Assembly: GCA_964562455.1 (NCBI GenBank)
Contig: CAZLTN010000024.1
Location: 1-61,500 of the forward strand
Length of the DNA stretch: 61,500 nt
From: Ravibacter sp964562455
GTDB lineage: Bacteria; Bacteroidota; Bacteroidia; Cytophagales; Spirosomataceae
Reading direction: 5' to 3'
Shown piece by piece: positions 26,648-34,532 of the stretch. Below the pieces are notes generated by a model. The model did no database searches. It had not been told where the DNA came from and saw nothing but the letters and a program-made list of their open reading frames with translations. The translations under genes and the position numbers were made by a program. The stretch's first letter is position 1. Each line of letters opens with the position of its first letter.

Positions 26648-27211
26648 TTAAATAATAACACTCGAAATGAGCAAAGAAAGAATGGTGGAAACGCTGCGGA
26701 GAAAAACTTTCATCTGGCGGAGCGCCTGGGTGATATGATATTCTACGGTTCTTTTGGGAAGATTCAGTTTCCGGGAAATTTCGCCGGCCGATTTTCCCTC
26801 CAGGCGGCTAAGCATAAAAATCTCCCGCGTTTTGCCGGGTAGCTTGCCCACTGCCTGCTCAAGCTCGTTTTCCAGCTCATCCAGGAACAGAGGATAGTCC
26901 GGCGCCGTGACATGATCGACTGCCTCCAGGTCGGAAAAAAGCCGCTGCTTGTAATAGTCCATCACACGGTTGCGGACTGCCACAAACAAATACCCTGACA
27001 AGTTACTGACAATCAACTCTTTTCGCTTTTCCCAAAGATTTGCAAACAGATCCTGCACGATTTCCTCAGCCACATCCGGATCGTGTACTTTAGCAAGAGC
27101 AAAGTCATAAAGTCTCAGCCAGTATTCCCGGTAAATCGCCTCGAACGCCTCTTCATCCACATTCCCGGGAATCAATGCCGATCTGGCATTATTGAAAAAA
27201 TCAGAATACAA
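26648..27211 (-). CDS. ECF RNA polymerase sigma factor (SusC/FecR-linked)
   Basis: A 187-aa sigma-70 family protein of the ECF type: region 2 (FEAIYREYWLRLYDFALAKV, then VQDLFANLWEKR) and region 4 (LPGKTREIFMLSRLEGKSAGEISRKLNLPKRTVEYH). It starts at TTG; an in-frame stop codon lies directly before it and no ATG follows until region 2 would be lost, so the TTG is forced. The short hydrophobic tail (STILSLLISSVII) is common in this group. First gene of the sigma-fecR-susCD-susCD locus, and it probably directs transcription of the susC genes. Confidence 0.93.
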   Translation of the reverse strand: MYSDFFNNARSALIPGNVDEEAFEAIYREYWLRLYDFALAKVHDPDVAEEIVQDLFANLWEKRKELIVSNLSGYLFVAVRNRVMDYYKQRLFSDLEAVDHVTAPDYPLFLDELENELEQAVGKLPGKTREIFMLSRLEGKSAGEISRKLNLPKRTVEYHITQALRQMKVFLRSVSTILSLLISSVII

Positions 27212-27363
27212 CTACTCAAAGATTGAAGGTCAGGAAATGCGTTTGCTATGAAAATCTTATCACAAAGATTAAATTATTTTCCATTTTAGCTACGTTTCCT
27301 CATTTTTTATTTAGGAGGTGCGGGAAAGATCGGCGATGTATCCGGCAGGCAGTATGTACCCGG

Positions 27364-28416
27364 TCAGTGTTTCGGAGCCCGCATAGGTAAAGTGACACGC
27401 GAGCTGTCGTCCTGACCCGGTATCCATTCAGGTCCTTCCTTCAGTATCCGGATCATCTCTGATTTCAGGCTATCGGGACCGTCCACTGTGATATCCCCCA
27501 GTTTTCCGTTGCGAAGTACTACGAAGTGCAGCGTGTGGCCGTACATTAAGGTCTCTTTGGTGGCATTTTTCAGATATTCTTCGAAATTCTTCCACCCGTT
27601 TACCGGTTTGGGTCCGGCCTTGATTTTATTGGTATCCAGATCGATTAGCGCAGGTTTGACGTATCCTGCCACGATAAGCTGCTCGTCCAGATTATTTTTG
27701 CCATACCCCCCCACAGCAAGGTCTCCCAGGACTGACTTATCTTTCGCCAGCATCACATTTCCGATGCTGCCCGGACTTATCTTTTTCGTCAGATACGCTA
27801 GTAATATAAATTCTACGGAATCAGGTGAAGGCGACACGATATTATAAACCCCGTTGATATCTGTCGTCCCGATTTTTTCTCCCGACTGGAAAAGTACGAC
27901 CCCGGAAAGGGGCTTGCCGTTTTGATCCGTTACTTTCCCTTTCAGCGACCGGCGCATACTATCATCTCTCCGGCCGGATACCTCTCTGACCGGTTCCTTT
28001 TCCGTAGAAGGAAACCCGGTCACCCCGATTTGCACCACTTCATTGTGAATGACGGCAATGCCCGAGGTGTCTTCAGATGAACGTAACGCAGCGCTTCCGC
28101 TCTCAGGAACGCCCGGAGATCTGAGAAACAAAAAATAGCCTGCGGTAAAGAATACGATCGCGGCTCCGGCATACTTCAGAATAGCGATCGGGTACTTTCG
28201 TGCAACCCTCCTTTGCAACTGCCGGTTTAAAGACCGTAACATCGCCGGGTGGTCCTTTCCATCTTTCCTCAACAGAAGAAAACCTTCATAGGCTGCCGGC
28301 AATAACGGGTTTTCCAGCATCTCTTTTTCGAATCGATGCTGCTCCTCGTCCGTCATCCGCTCTTCCTGGTATCTCCTGAATTCGTCCAGGTCATATTTCC
28401 GGTCGCGCTTCTTCAT
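27364..28416 (-). CDS. Membrane protein: anti-sigma-like N-terminus, carboxypeptidase-regulatory domain and TonB-like C-terminus
   Basis: A 350-aa protein with a charged cytoplasmic N-terminus (1-75, rich in Glu/Arg, like short anti-sigma domains), one transmembrane helix (about 76-98), a low-complexity linker, a carboxypeptidase-regulatory-like beta domain (about 153-215; LKGKVTDQNGKPLSGV) and a C-terminal segment like TonB_C (about 275-350; LHFVVLRNGKLGDITVDGP, ILKEGPEWIPGQ). Its start overlaps the end of the sigma gene by 26 bp, so the two are translationally linked. It likely holds that sigma factor at the membrane and senses a periplasmic or outer-membrane partner through its TonB-like end (inference). 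Confidence 0.75.
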   Translation of the reverse strand: MKKRDRKYDLDEFRRYQEERMTDEEQHRFEKEMLENPLLPAAYEGFLLLRKDGKDHPAMLRSLNRQLQRRVARKYPIAILKYAGAAIVFFTAGYFLFLRSPGVPESGSAALRSSEDTSGIAVIHNEVVQIGVTGFPSTEKEPVREVSGRRDDSMRRSLKGKVTDQNGKPLSGVVLFQSGEKIGTTDINGVYNIVSPSPDSVEFILLAYLTKKISPGSIGNVMLAKDKSVLGDLAVGGYGKNNLDEQLIVAGYVKPALIDLDTNKIKAGPKPVNGWKNFEEYLKNATKETLMYGHTLHFVVLRNGKLGDITVDGPDSLKSEMIRILKEGPEWIPGQDDSSRVTLPMRAPKH

Positions 28417-28972
28417 TCTGTTCTATGCATATTTTCAGATTCCTCTTCCCATTTTGTATGTAGCTCTTTACCTTAGAAAGGCCAAATCCTGTTTGTAAGG
28501 CTATCTTCCTGTAGCACATATTTTTCAGGTAGAATAGCTCTACGCTTTCTTTCTGATGCGCGGGCAGATGCTGCATACATTTTCTCAACCGGTCGATTTG
28601 CGCATCGGAAATTGAAAAAACAGGCTCATCAACACCCATGTTCTCTATTGTTTCCAGGTTTTCGACTACACCTGCCGCTACGTTCTGCCTGATTTTCGTC
28701 AGGCAATAATTACGCGCCACACGATGCAGCCAGGCGGAGAAATTAACAGGCCGGTGAACAAGCAGTTCGGCGCTCAGCTTTTCAAACAGCTCCATTACGC
28801 CATCCCTTGCATCTTCCTCTGTCCTGAAATATTGATAGCAAACTGCAAACAGCAGCTCCATATAAGGTTGGTAAATCCGGGCCAGGATACCCAGATCGCC
28901 GGACTCCTGATATGCTTCAATCAAATCACTCTCCTGACGGCGTTCTCCGAAAAGCTGTTTAATAAATTTCAA
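28391..28972 (-). CDS. ECF RNA polymerase sigma factor
   Basis: A 193-aa ECF sigma factor. Region 2: ILARIYQPYMELLFAVCYQYF and DGVMELFEKLSAEL; the next part includes NFSAWLHRVARNYCLTKIR; region 4: LPAHQKESVELFYLKNMCYRKIALQTGFGLSKVKSYIQNGKRNLK. It starts at TTG, with an in-frame TAA four codons upstream and no usable ATG before residue 42. It overlaps the anti-sigma-like gene downstream. Its regulon is unknown; the divergent gene at 29115 encodes a small secreted protein of the same domain type as the partner's periplasmic part and is a good target candidate. Confidence 0.92.
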   Translation of the reverse strand: MKFIKQLFGERRQESDLIEAYQESGDLGILARIYQPYMELLFAVCYQYFRTEEDARDGVMELFEKLSAELLVHRPVNFSAWLHRVARNYCLTKIRQNVAAGVVENLETIENMGVDEPVFSISDAQIDRLRKCMQHLPAHQKESVELFYLKNMCYRKIALQTGFGLSKVKSYIQNGKRNLKICIEQNEEARPEI

Positions 28973-29114
28973 ATCGACCCCGGTTTAACAACTGCAAAAC
29001 ATCAGTTCATTCCTAAGATGCAAACGACCGCAGGATTCCATAATTTTTTTGATTTTTTTTTATGGAAACAGACATTCACACGCATCTACAGTACATAACC
29101 AAACATTTTTACTT

Positions 29115-29567
29115 ATGAAAGCGCTTATTTTTTTGTTCCTGTTGTCTGTCGCCTGTGAAAATACACAGGCGCAACGGGTTGTTACGGGGAAAGTCGTCGA
29201 TATCGGAAACCGCAGGCTTACGGGAGTTTCGGTAACGTTAAAAGGCACCGGCAGGAAGACCACAACAGACTCTTACGGGAACTTCAGCATCGGGTTGGCT
29301 TCTGCCGACAGCCTTCTTGTTTTTTCCTCTATTGGATACCATCCTGTATACATTTCCGCCCATGAAATGCCTTTTCCACATACAGTGGTACTTCCGACAA
29401 ATCCAAAGGAGATGGGTCTTGATCCCGATCAAGTCATAGTAGTGTGTAAAAACAGGAAAACTCCCAAAGAAATCATATCCGAAATAAAGATAGGCCCGAT
29501 ACCGCTTTACTATGAAGGGCAGTCGCGGTTTTACAGGGCAACTTCTCCCGTTCTGAAATCTTTGTAG
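29115..29567 (+). CDS. Small secreted carboxypeptidase-regulatory-like protein
   Basis: Start at the ATG at 29115 (150 aa), which begins a signal peptide (MKALIFLFLLSVACENTQAQ); the longer frame upstream has no signal. Residues about 22-95 are one carboxypeptidase-regulatory-like domain (VVTGKVVDIGNRRLTGVSV, TTDSYGNFSI), the module found at the N-terminus of SusC receptors, then a strand DPDQVIVVCKNRK that resembles the TonB-box region, and an unrecognised tail. It looks like the N-terminal piece of a SusC standing alone, either a remnant or a small periplasmic partner of the adjacent sigma system. Confidence 0.72.
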   Translation: MKALIFLFLLSVACENTQAQRVVTGKVVDIGNRRLTGVSVTLKGTGRKTTTDSYGNFSIGLASADSLLVFSSIGYHPVYISAHEMPFPHTVVLPTNPKEMGLDPDQVIVVCKNRKTPKEIISEIKIGPIPLYYEGQSRFYRATSPVLKSL

Positions 29568-29670
29568 TAAACAGCGAATAATATCTCCGTGTACGCATGA
29601 TGCAGCTTCCGCGCAATTTCCATAAATTCCCAAAAAAAAATCGTGGTACAAATCCCCGGCGGAACTCATC

Positions 29671-29678
29671 TATTTTTG
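29671..29678 (+). promoter_or_regulatory. -7 element close to the LTA-synthase-like start
   Basis: TATTTTTG matches TAnnTTTG exactly and ends 5 bp before the ATG at 29684. If used, the transcript would begin at or next to the start codon, giving a leaderless mRNA. No clear -33 element was found. Confidence 0.3.
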
Positions 29679-29683
29679 CTCAC

Positions 29684-31648
29684 ATGAGAAAACACCTGAA
29701 AGGACGATACAGCCTCCTTTTTTCGGTAATTGCAATTTATCTTGCTATAGCCCTCCTGGTAAGACTGGCGCTGACCATATGGTCGTTTCGACTTCTGGAA
29801 GGGAGCTTCTTTAATATCCTGAAATCCTTTGCCACCGGCTTCTGCTATGACTTGTCGGTGGGGTTGTTTTTTTTTACGTTTTATAACCTGTACCTGCTTT
29901 TCTTCCCGGGCAGGCTCGCAGGCTCGATAGCTGACAGAATACTGACCTATTTCATCCTCGGCGTTACCTTGTTTGTTATGTTCTTCGGCTCTATGGCCGA
30001 GTTTCCGTTTTGGGATGAATTCGGCGCCAGGTTTAATTTCATAGCGGTCGACTATCTCATTTATACTTACGAGGTGGTGGAAAACATAAATGAATCGTAT
30101 CCCCTGCCGCTGCTGATCCTGATCCTGCTTTCTCTGACGTTCATTTCACTCTGGTCGCTGAAAAAACTAAAAATATCTGAAGTCGTATTTAAGGACAAAG
30201 CGCCTTTTTTAAAGCGGCTGGCTATATCAGCGGTCCTTTTGGCGCTCACTTGCTCATTTGTCTTCCTGCTCAACAACAAGGATGCGGAATTCAGCGGAAA
30301 CCGGGTAGCCGGCGAGCTGGGGAAAAATGGTATTTTTTCGCTCTTTGCAGCATATAAGTCAAATGAGCTGGACTACGAAACGTTCTACCGGACCCTTCCT
30401 CCGCGTCAGGCATACGGTATTCTAAAAAAAGAGCTGTTGCAGGAAAACCAGCAGTATGTTTCCCAGGATTACGACGCTATATCGAGATTGACAAGCTCCG
30501 ATGATTCGACAGAAAGCCGTCCCAATATTATCATGATCACCATCGAAAGCCTGAGCGCCTCTTTTTCCTCCCATTTTGGAAATACGGAAAACCTCACACC
30601 CCGTTTCGACTCACTGGCAAACAAAGGTATTTTCTTTACGAATATGTACGCTACCGGTACCCGCACCGTACGGGGTATGGAAGCCCTATCCCTTTCAGTA
30701 CCACCAACCCCGGGCAACAGCATCGTCAGAAGGCCCGACAATAAAAACCTGTTGTCCGTAGCCAGCGTCCTTTCCGCCAGGAACTATGGCCTGTATTTTA
30801 TCTACGGCGGCGACGGCTATTTTGACAATATGAATGCATTCTTCGGCGGACAGGGTTTCAGCATCGTCGACAGGGACCGGGGCAATCCTTTACCGGAATC
30901 TGTTGATACGCAGCGCTATAAGATCACGGACAAGGAGGTGATCTTTGAAAATGCGTGGGGGATATGCGACGAAGATATCTACAGCCAGGCCCTGAAGTAT
31001 GCAGACATGGAAGCGGGTCGAAACAGGCCGTTTTTCCAGTTTATCATGACGACTTCCAATCACAGGCCCTATTCTTTCCCGGAAGGCAAAATAAGCATGG
31101 AGCCCGGATCAAGGGAAGGCGCTGTAAAATACACTGATTTTGCTTTGGGCGAATTCCTGGAAAAGGTAAAAGACAAGCCCTGGTTTGACAATACAGTATT
31201 TGTAATAGTGGCCGATCATTGCGCCAGCAGCGCCGGAAAATGGGAAATCGACATTTCCAGACACCATATCCCGGCCATCATCTATAACCTTCACCGGGCG
31301 CCGGAAGCGATAAGCCGGTTAACTTCCCAGATAGACGTCATCCCCACCCTTTTCGGGTACCTGGGGTGGCAGTATCAATCTTCTTTTTACGGAAAAGACA
31401 TCAATAAGACTCCCGAAGGATCTGAAAGGGCATTCATCGGGAATTACCGGACGCTGGGCGTACTAAAAGGAGATATATTCAGCCAGATAGACGACAGGAA
31501 AGGAGTACGCCAGTTTAAATGGGAAAAAAACAGCGGTGACCTCGAAGAAATACCGGCCGCCCGGATAGATACTACGCTGGTAAATGAAGCCGTTTCCTAT
31601 TATCAGACCGCCAGTGAAAGATTCAAAAATGGTAAAATGAAACTATGA
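29684..31648 (+). CDS. LTA-synthase-family membrane sulfatase-fold transferase
   Basis: Start set at the ATG at 29684 (654 aa; MRKHLKGRYSLLF), dropping 29 polar residues of the longer frame. Five transmembrane helices lie in the first ~215 residues. The C-terminal alkaline-phosphatase/sulfatase fold has PNIIMITIESL (metal Glu), the catalytic Thr in TGTRTVRG (residue 326 or 328), FIYGGDGYFDNM, and VIVADHCA with metal Asp/His. Gram-positive relatives polymerise glycerol phosphate; in Bacteroidota, which lack LTA, the role is more likely phospholipid-head-group transfer to envelope glycans (inference). Its stop overlaps the next start by 4 bp (ATGA). Confidence 0.88.
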   Translation: MRKHLKGRYSLLFSVIAIYLAIALLVRLALTIWSFRLLEGSFFNILKSFATGFCYDLSVGLFFFTFYNLYLLFFPGRLAGSIADRILTYFILGVTLFVMFFGSMAEFPFWDEFGARFNFIAVDYLIYTYEVVENINESYPLPLLILILLSLTFISLWSLKKLKISEVVFKDKAPFLKRLAISAVLLALTCSFVFLLNNKDAEFSGNRVAGELGKNGIFSLFAAYKSNELDYETFYRTLPPRQAYGILKKELLQENQQYVSQDYDAISRLTSSDDSTESRPNIIMITIESLSASFSSHFGNTENLTPRFDSLANKGIFFTNMYATGTRTVRGMEALSLSVPPTPGNSIVRRPDNKNLLSVASVLSARNYGLYFIYGGDGYFDNMNAFFGGQGFSIVDRDRGNPLPESVDTQRYKITDKEVIFENAWGICDEDIYSQALKYADMEAGRNRPFFQFIMTTSNHRPYSFPEGKISMEPGSREGAVKYTDFALGEFLEKVKDKPWFDNTVFVIVADHCASSAGKWEIDISRHHIPAIIYNLHRAPEAISRLTSQIDVIPTLFGYLGWQYQSSFYGKDINKTPEGSERAFIGNYRTLGVLKGDIFSQIDDRKGVRQFKWEKNSGDLEEIPAARIDTTLVNEAVSYYQTASERFKNGKMKL

Positions 31649-32346
31649 ATACCCGTAAGCACGTTTTTCTGATTCTCATTGCATTTCTTTTCCCGCTTTT
31701 CCTGTCCGCTCAACCGGCGTCTCAGGTTCCTGACATAGAAAAGCAGATCATCGCAAAAGGTCTTGTCAATATACAGGAGGTCGACCCTACTATAAAGGTT
31801 GAGCTGAAATATGCCACGACCGACAATTTCATGAAGAAAAAAGTCTATAAAGAGCTCAGCCGGGCCTACCTTCAGAAAGAAACCGCCCAAAAGCTTGCCA
31901 AAGCGCATGCATACCTGAAAGAGGCAAAACCCGGCTACCGGTTCCTGGTCTACGATGCCGCGCGGCCCAACTCCGTTCAGTATCATCTATGGAACACACT
32001 CGATGAAATGGGTATTCCCAAGAAAGATAAGACCAAATACGTCGCCGACCCTGCTATCGGCTCCAACCACAATTTCGGGTGTGCGGTAGACCTCACAGTA
32101 ACAGATGAAAAAGGCGTTCCTCTTGATATGGGTACTCCTTTTGACTTCTTCGGCCCGCTCGCCTATCCCCGCATGGAACAGGAGATGCTGAAAACCGGCA
32201 AGCTTTCGGCCCGGCAGATCGCAAACAGGGAGCTGCTCCGTTCGGCTATGAAAAAGGCCGGGTTTATTGTCAACACCACCGAATGGTGGCATTTCGACAG
32301 CATGTCCAAAGCCCAGGCAAAAGCCCGGTACGGTATGATCATGTAG
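31645..32346 (+). CDS. VanX/DdpX-type D-alanyl-D-alanine dipeptidase, secreted
   Basis: A 233-aa M15D zinc peptidase with a signal peptide (about 1-24, FLFPLFLSAQ). Zinc and catalytic residues are visible: SNHNFGCAVDLT (the SxHxxGxAxD motif) and EWWHF near the C-terminus, with YDAARP for substrate binding. It hydrolyses D-Ala-D-Ala, here in the periplasm, suggesting wall-peptide recycling rather than the cytoplasmic vancomycin-resistance role. It is translationally coupled to the LTA-synthase-like gene by a 4-bp overlap, so both probably act on the envelope. Confidence 0.92.
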   Translation: MNTRKHVFLILIAFLFPLFLSAQPASQVPDIEKQIIAKGLVNIQEVDPTIKVELKYATTDNFMKKKVYKELSRAYLQKETAQKLAKAHAYLKEAKPGYRFLVYDAARPNSVQYHLWNTLDEMGIPKKDKTKYVADPAIGSNHNFGCAVDLTVTDEKGVPLDMGTPFDFFGPLAYPRMEQEMLKTGKLSARQIANRELLRSAMKKAGFIVNTTEWWHFDSMSKAQAKARYGMIM

Positions 32347-32472
32347 ATCCGGACGGACGTCCGGATTCTGGCCCCGGGTGTAAACCCCGGACGAACATCC
32401 ATCTGTAGCACCGGACGGACGTCCATCTGTAGCACCGCACGGACGTCCATCTGTAGCACCGGACGGACGTCC
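32347..32472. repeat. 24-bp tandem repeat array with embedded palindromes
   Basis: Three units of ATCTGTAGCACCGGACGGACGTCC at 32401-32424, 32425-32448 (one base different) and 32449-32472. The core GGACGGACGTCC also occurs at 32351 and, altered, at 32389. The array opens with an almost perfect palindrome at 32347-32366 (ATCCGGACG-GA-CGTCCGGAT) directly after the dipeptidase stop codon, and holds a GGGT-GTAA-ACCC hairpin. It fills most of the gap before the sigma gene and may act as a terminator. Confidence 0.9.
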
Positions 32473-32532
32473 GGTGAGTATAAACAAATCAAAAACACAT
32501 TATTAATAATATCGCACGGCGTATACCGGTCT

Positions 32533-32540
32533 ATCTTTAG
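32533..32540 (+). promoter_or_regulatory. -7-like element upstream of the sigma gene
   Basis: TATCTTTA differs from TAnnTTTG only in the last base and lies 14 bp before the TTG start of the sigma factor. It is the only promoter-like element between the 24-mer array and the gene. Confidence 0.35.
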
Positions 32541-32554
32541 CAATTCCGACAGAT

Positions 32555-33166
32555 TTGCGCGAAAAATTTAAACATATTACCGACGAAGCACTTTGGGAAG
32601 CCTATCGCAAGGCCGATGAAAAGGCTTTTGCCGAATTGTTCCAGCGGCATTACCGTAACCTGCTGCACTATGGTCTGAAATTTACACCCGACCAGCAGCA
32701 GGCCGAAGACTGTATCCAGGAGCTTATGATCAAGCTCTGGACCAAGCGTTACGTCGTCAACTCCACGGAATCTGTCAAATACTACCTGTTGAAATCGTAC
32801 CGCAACCTCCTGTTCAGAAAGCTCCGGCAAACCAGGATATATTCTGAACGGACAGAAGAAACGGACCACGCCGAAGAAGATATCTCCGTAGAAGAAGGGA
32901 TGATCAGGAGTGAATCGGTAGAATTGCTTCAGAACAAGGTAAAAGCGTTGCTCAGCATACTTACTCCAAGGCAGCGTGAGATTCTCTACCTTCGCTTCTA
33001 CCAGAACCTCACCCCTCCCGAAATAGCCGTATTGCTCAATATCAACACCCAGTCGGTATGCAACATCATCCAGCGGGCCTTCAATAAAATACGGGAAGAT
33101 GCGCCAAAGGCCTCTTACAATTCTTTTATTTCTACAGTTTTTGGAATTTTGTTTTTCTTCTGCTAA
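32555..33166 (+). CDS. ECF RNA polymerase sigma factor (SusC/FecR-linked)
   Basis: A 203-aa ECF sigma factor starting at TTG (MREKFKHITDEALWEAY); the next in-frame ATG is near residue 57, inside region 2. Region 2: FAELFQRHYRNLLHYGLKF and DCIQELMIKLWTKR; region 4: LTPRQREILYLRFYQNLTPPEIAVLLNINTQSVCNIIQRAFNKI. A hydrophobic tail (STVFGILFFFC) matches that of the other locus. Followed 82 bp later by fecR, then susC with an STN domain, so it is the regulator of that uptake locus. Confidence 0.93.
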   Translation: MREKFKHITDEALWEAYRKADEKAFAELFQRHYRNLLHYGLKFTPDQQQAEDCIQELMIKLWTKRYVVNSTESVKYYLLKSYRNLLFRKLRQTRIYSERTEETDHAEEDISVEEGMIRSESVELLQNKVKALLSILTPRQREILYLRFYQNLTPPEIAVLLNINTQSVCNIIQRAFNKIREDAPKASYNSFISTVFGILFFFC

Positions 33167-33248
33167 AAAAAACATCCGCAACTGAGTATTGATTTCCGGG
33201 ACCGTGTGTAATGGGGGTAAAGACCATTTTGTCAATACACCCGGAACA

Positions 33249-34364
33249 ATGACCCACGATAGAATTAAGCTTCTGGAAGAAATTCTCTCCACGCCCCGTT
33301 TCAGGGAATGGTGTCTCGGAGAAGCTCCCGAAATGGATGATTTCTGGACAGGATGGGCCGGTAACGACCCTGTAAAAACAGAAGTCCTGGAACATGCAAA
33401 GGAAATCACCAGGTCGTTCGGAGATAAAATCCGGCCTGTCTCGGAAGAGTATATTTTAGAAAGGGTGAGCATAGCTATCTCCGCCGCCGGGGATGACTCC
33501 TCTATCGGCCTGCATGCCACAAGAAGTCCGCGTTGGGCGCCTTTCCTGAAAATAGCGGCTTCCCTCCTGCTCGTTACCGGTCTCGGATGGGGCACCTATA
33601 CGTATTATAGCGGTAAGAGCTCCGCTTTAACAGAGACTTCTGCCCTGCCTTCAGCCGGCGCTGCCGGTTCCCGTCTTATTACAGTCCTCAATACTGACAG
33701 CTTCCTGCGGCACGTTCACCTCTCCGACGGCAGTTCGGTTATTCTTCAGCCTGGTAGCAAAATCCGCTTTCCGGAAGTATTCACTGCCGGCAAACGCGAG
33801 GTTCAGCTCAGCGGGGAGGCATTTTTCGAAGTAGTGAAAAACAAAGACGCTCCTTTCTATGTGCTGGCAAGCGAAACCATTACCAAAGTCGTCGGTACCA
33901 GCTTCAGGCTCAAGGCGAAACCAGGCGTACCTTTTCTGGAGGTCAATGTAAAATCCGGAACGGTCGCCGTATTCAGGGACAAGATCAGGGAAGGCTATGA
34001 TGTAAGCGCCTATCCGCAGGAAAGGGTAACCTTACTGAACAAAAACGAAAAAGCCGTATTCGGGCTCTCGGGCAATGAGCTGCAGCCCCGGATAGAGCAC
34101 CGCGACATTCCGGCAAGGCTTCCTATCGAAAAGCTCAGCTTCGCCTATGAAAGCACTCCGCTGTCGGCTGTATTTGCCGACCTGGAAGCAGCTTACGGCG
34201 TTAAGATCAATTATAATTCCGAGCAACTGGCCGGCTGCAGCCTCACTGCCGAGCTCAGCGACGAGCCGCTGTTTACAAAAATAAAATGGATATCCGCTAT
34301 CCTGGAGGCAGACTACAAAATTACCGACAACGAAATTATTATCAACGGCAAACCATGCCAGTAA
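33249..34364 (+). CDS. FecR-family anti-sigma factor
   Basis: Start at the ATG at 33249 (371 aa; MTHDRIKLLEEIL); the longer frame adds 20 unlikely residues. Cytoplasmic sigma-binding part (1-97, with WTGWAGNDP), a transmembrane helix near 98-115 (FLKIAASLLLVTGLGWGTY), a periplasmic FecR domain (LSDGSSVILQPGSKIRFPEVF, LSGEAFFEVVKN), and a C-terminal STN-contacting segment (AYESTPLSAVFADLEAAYGVKI). It should inhibit the sigma factor encoded upstream until the STN domain of the next gene's SusC signals. Confidence 0.95.
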   Translation: MTHDRIKLLEEILSTPRFREWCLGEAPEMDDFWTGWAGNDPVKTEVLEHAKEITRSFGDKIRPVSEEYILERVSIAISAAGDDSSIGLHATRSPRWAPFLKIAASLLLVTGLGWGTYTYYSGKSSALTETSALPSAGAAGSRLITVLNTDSFLRHVHLSDGSSVILQPGSKIRFPEVFTAGKREVQLSGEAFFEVVKNKDAPFYVLASETITKVVGTSFRLKAKPGVPFLEVNVKSGTVAVFRDKIREGYDVSAYPQERVTLLNKNEKAVFGLSGNELQPRIEHRDIPARLPIEKLSFAYESTPLSAVFADLEAAYGVKINYNSEQLAGCSLTAELSDEPLFTKIKWISAILEADYKITDNEIIINGKPCQ

Positions 34365-34402
34365 CAAAACCCGAAATGCCTATGCTTTAAACAACAGTTA
34401 CA

Positions 34403-34487
34403 AAAAAAGCCGGATGATGTTGCACCATCACCCGGCCAGGTCCCACTCACAGATAAGAGTTCATACCCGCTCTGTGGGTTTGTTTTC
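34403..34487 (+). promoter_or_regulatory. Structured leader between fecR and susC (locus B)
   Basis: A poly-A tract (34402-34408) precedes an 11-bp stem with one mismatch, GCCGGATGATG / CATCACCCGGC, closed by loop TTGCAC (34409-34436). Downstream, ACCCGC-TCT-GTGGGT (34465-34479) forms a 6-bp stem followed by TTGTTTTC, which looks like an intrinsic terminator or attenuator before susC. The order and the TGTTGC-ACCA core match the fecR-susC gap at 25289-25376 on the other strand. Confidence 0.55.
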
Positions 34488-34532
34488 TCGATTTTGGATA
34501 ATTCAATAAAACCTAAAAAAACTTTCAAAGTT

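Noticed and set aside
29115..29567. Pseudogene remnant of a susC receptor
   Set aside because: It has its own signal peptide, a complete domain and a proper stop, and no susC barrel sequence follows; kept as a gene, with the remnant idea noted.
32401..32472. Possible CRISPR array
   Set aside because: Repeat units are contiguous with no spacers and no cas gene is in the window.
32163..32543. Minus-strand frame with repeated residues across the 24-mer array
   Set aside because: The protein repeat is only the translation of the DNA repeat, and the frame overlaps the dipeptidase gene.
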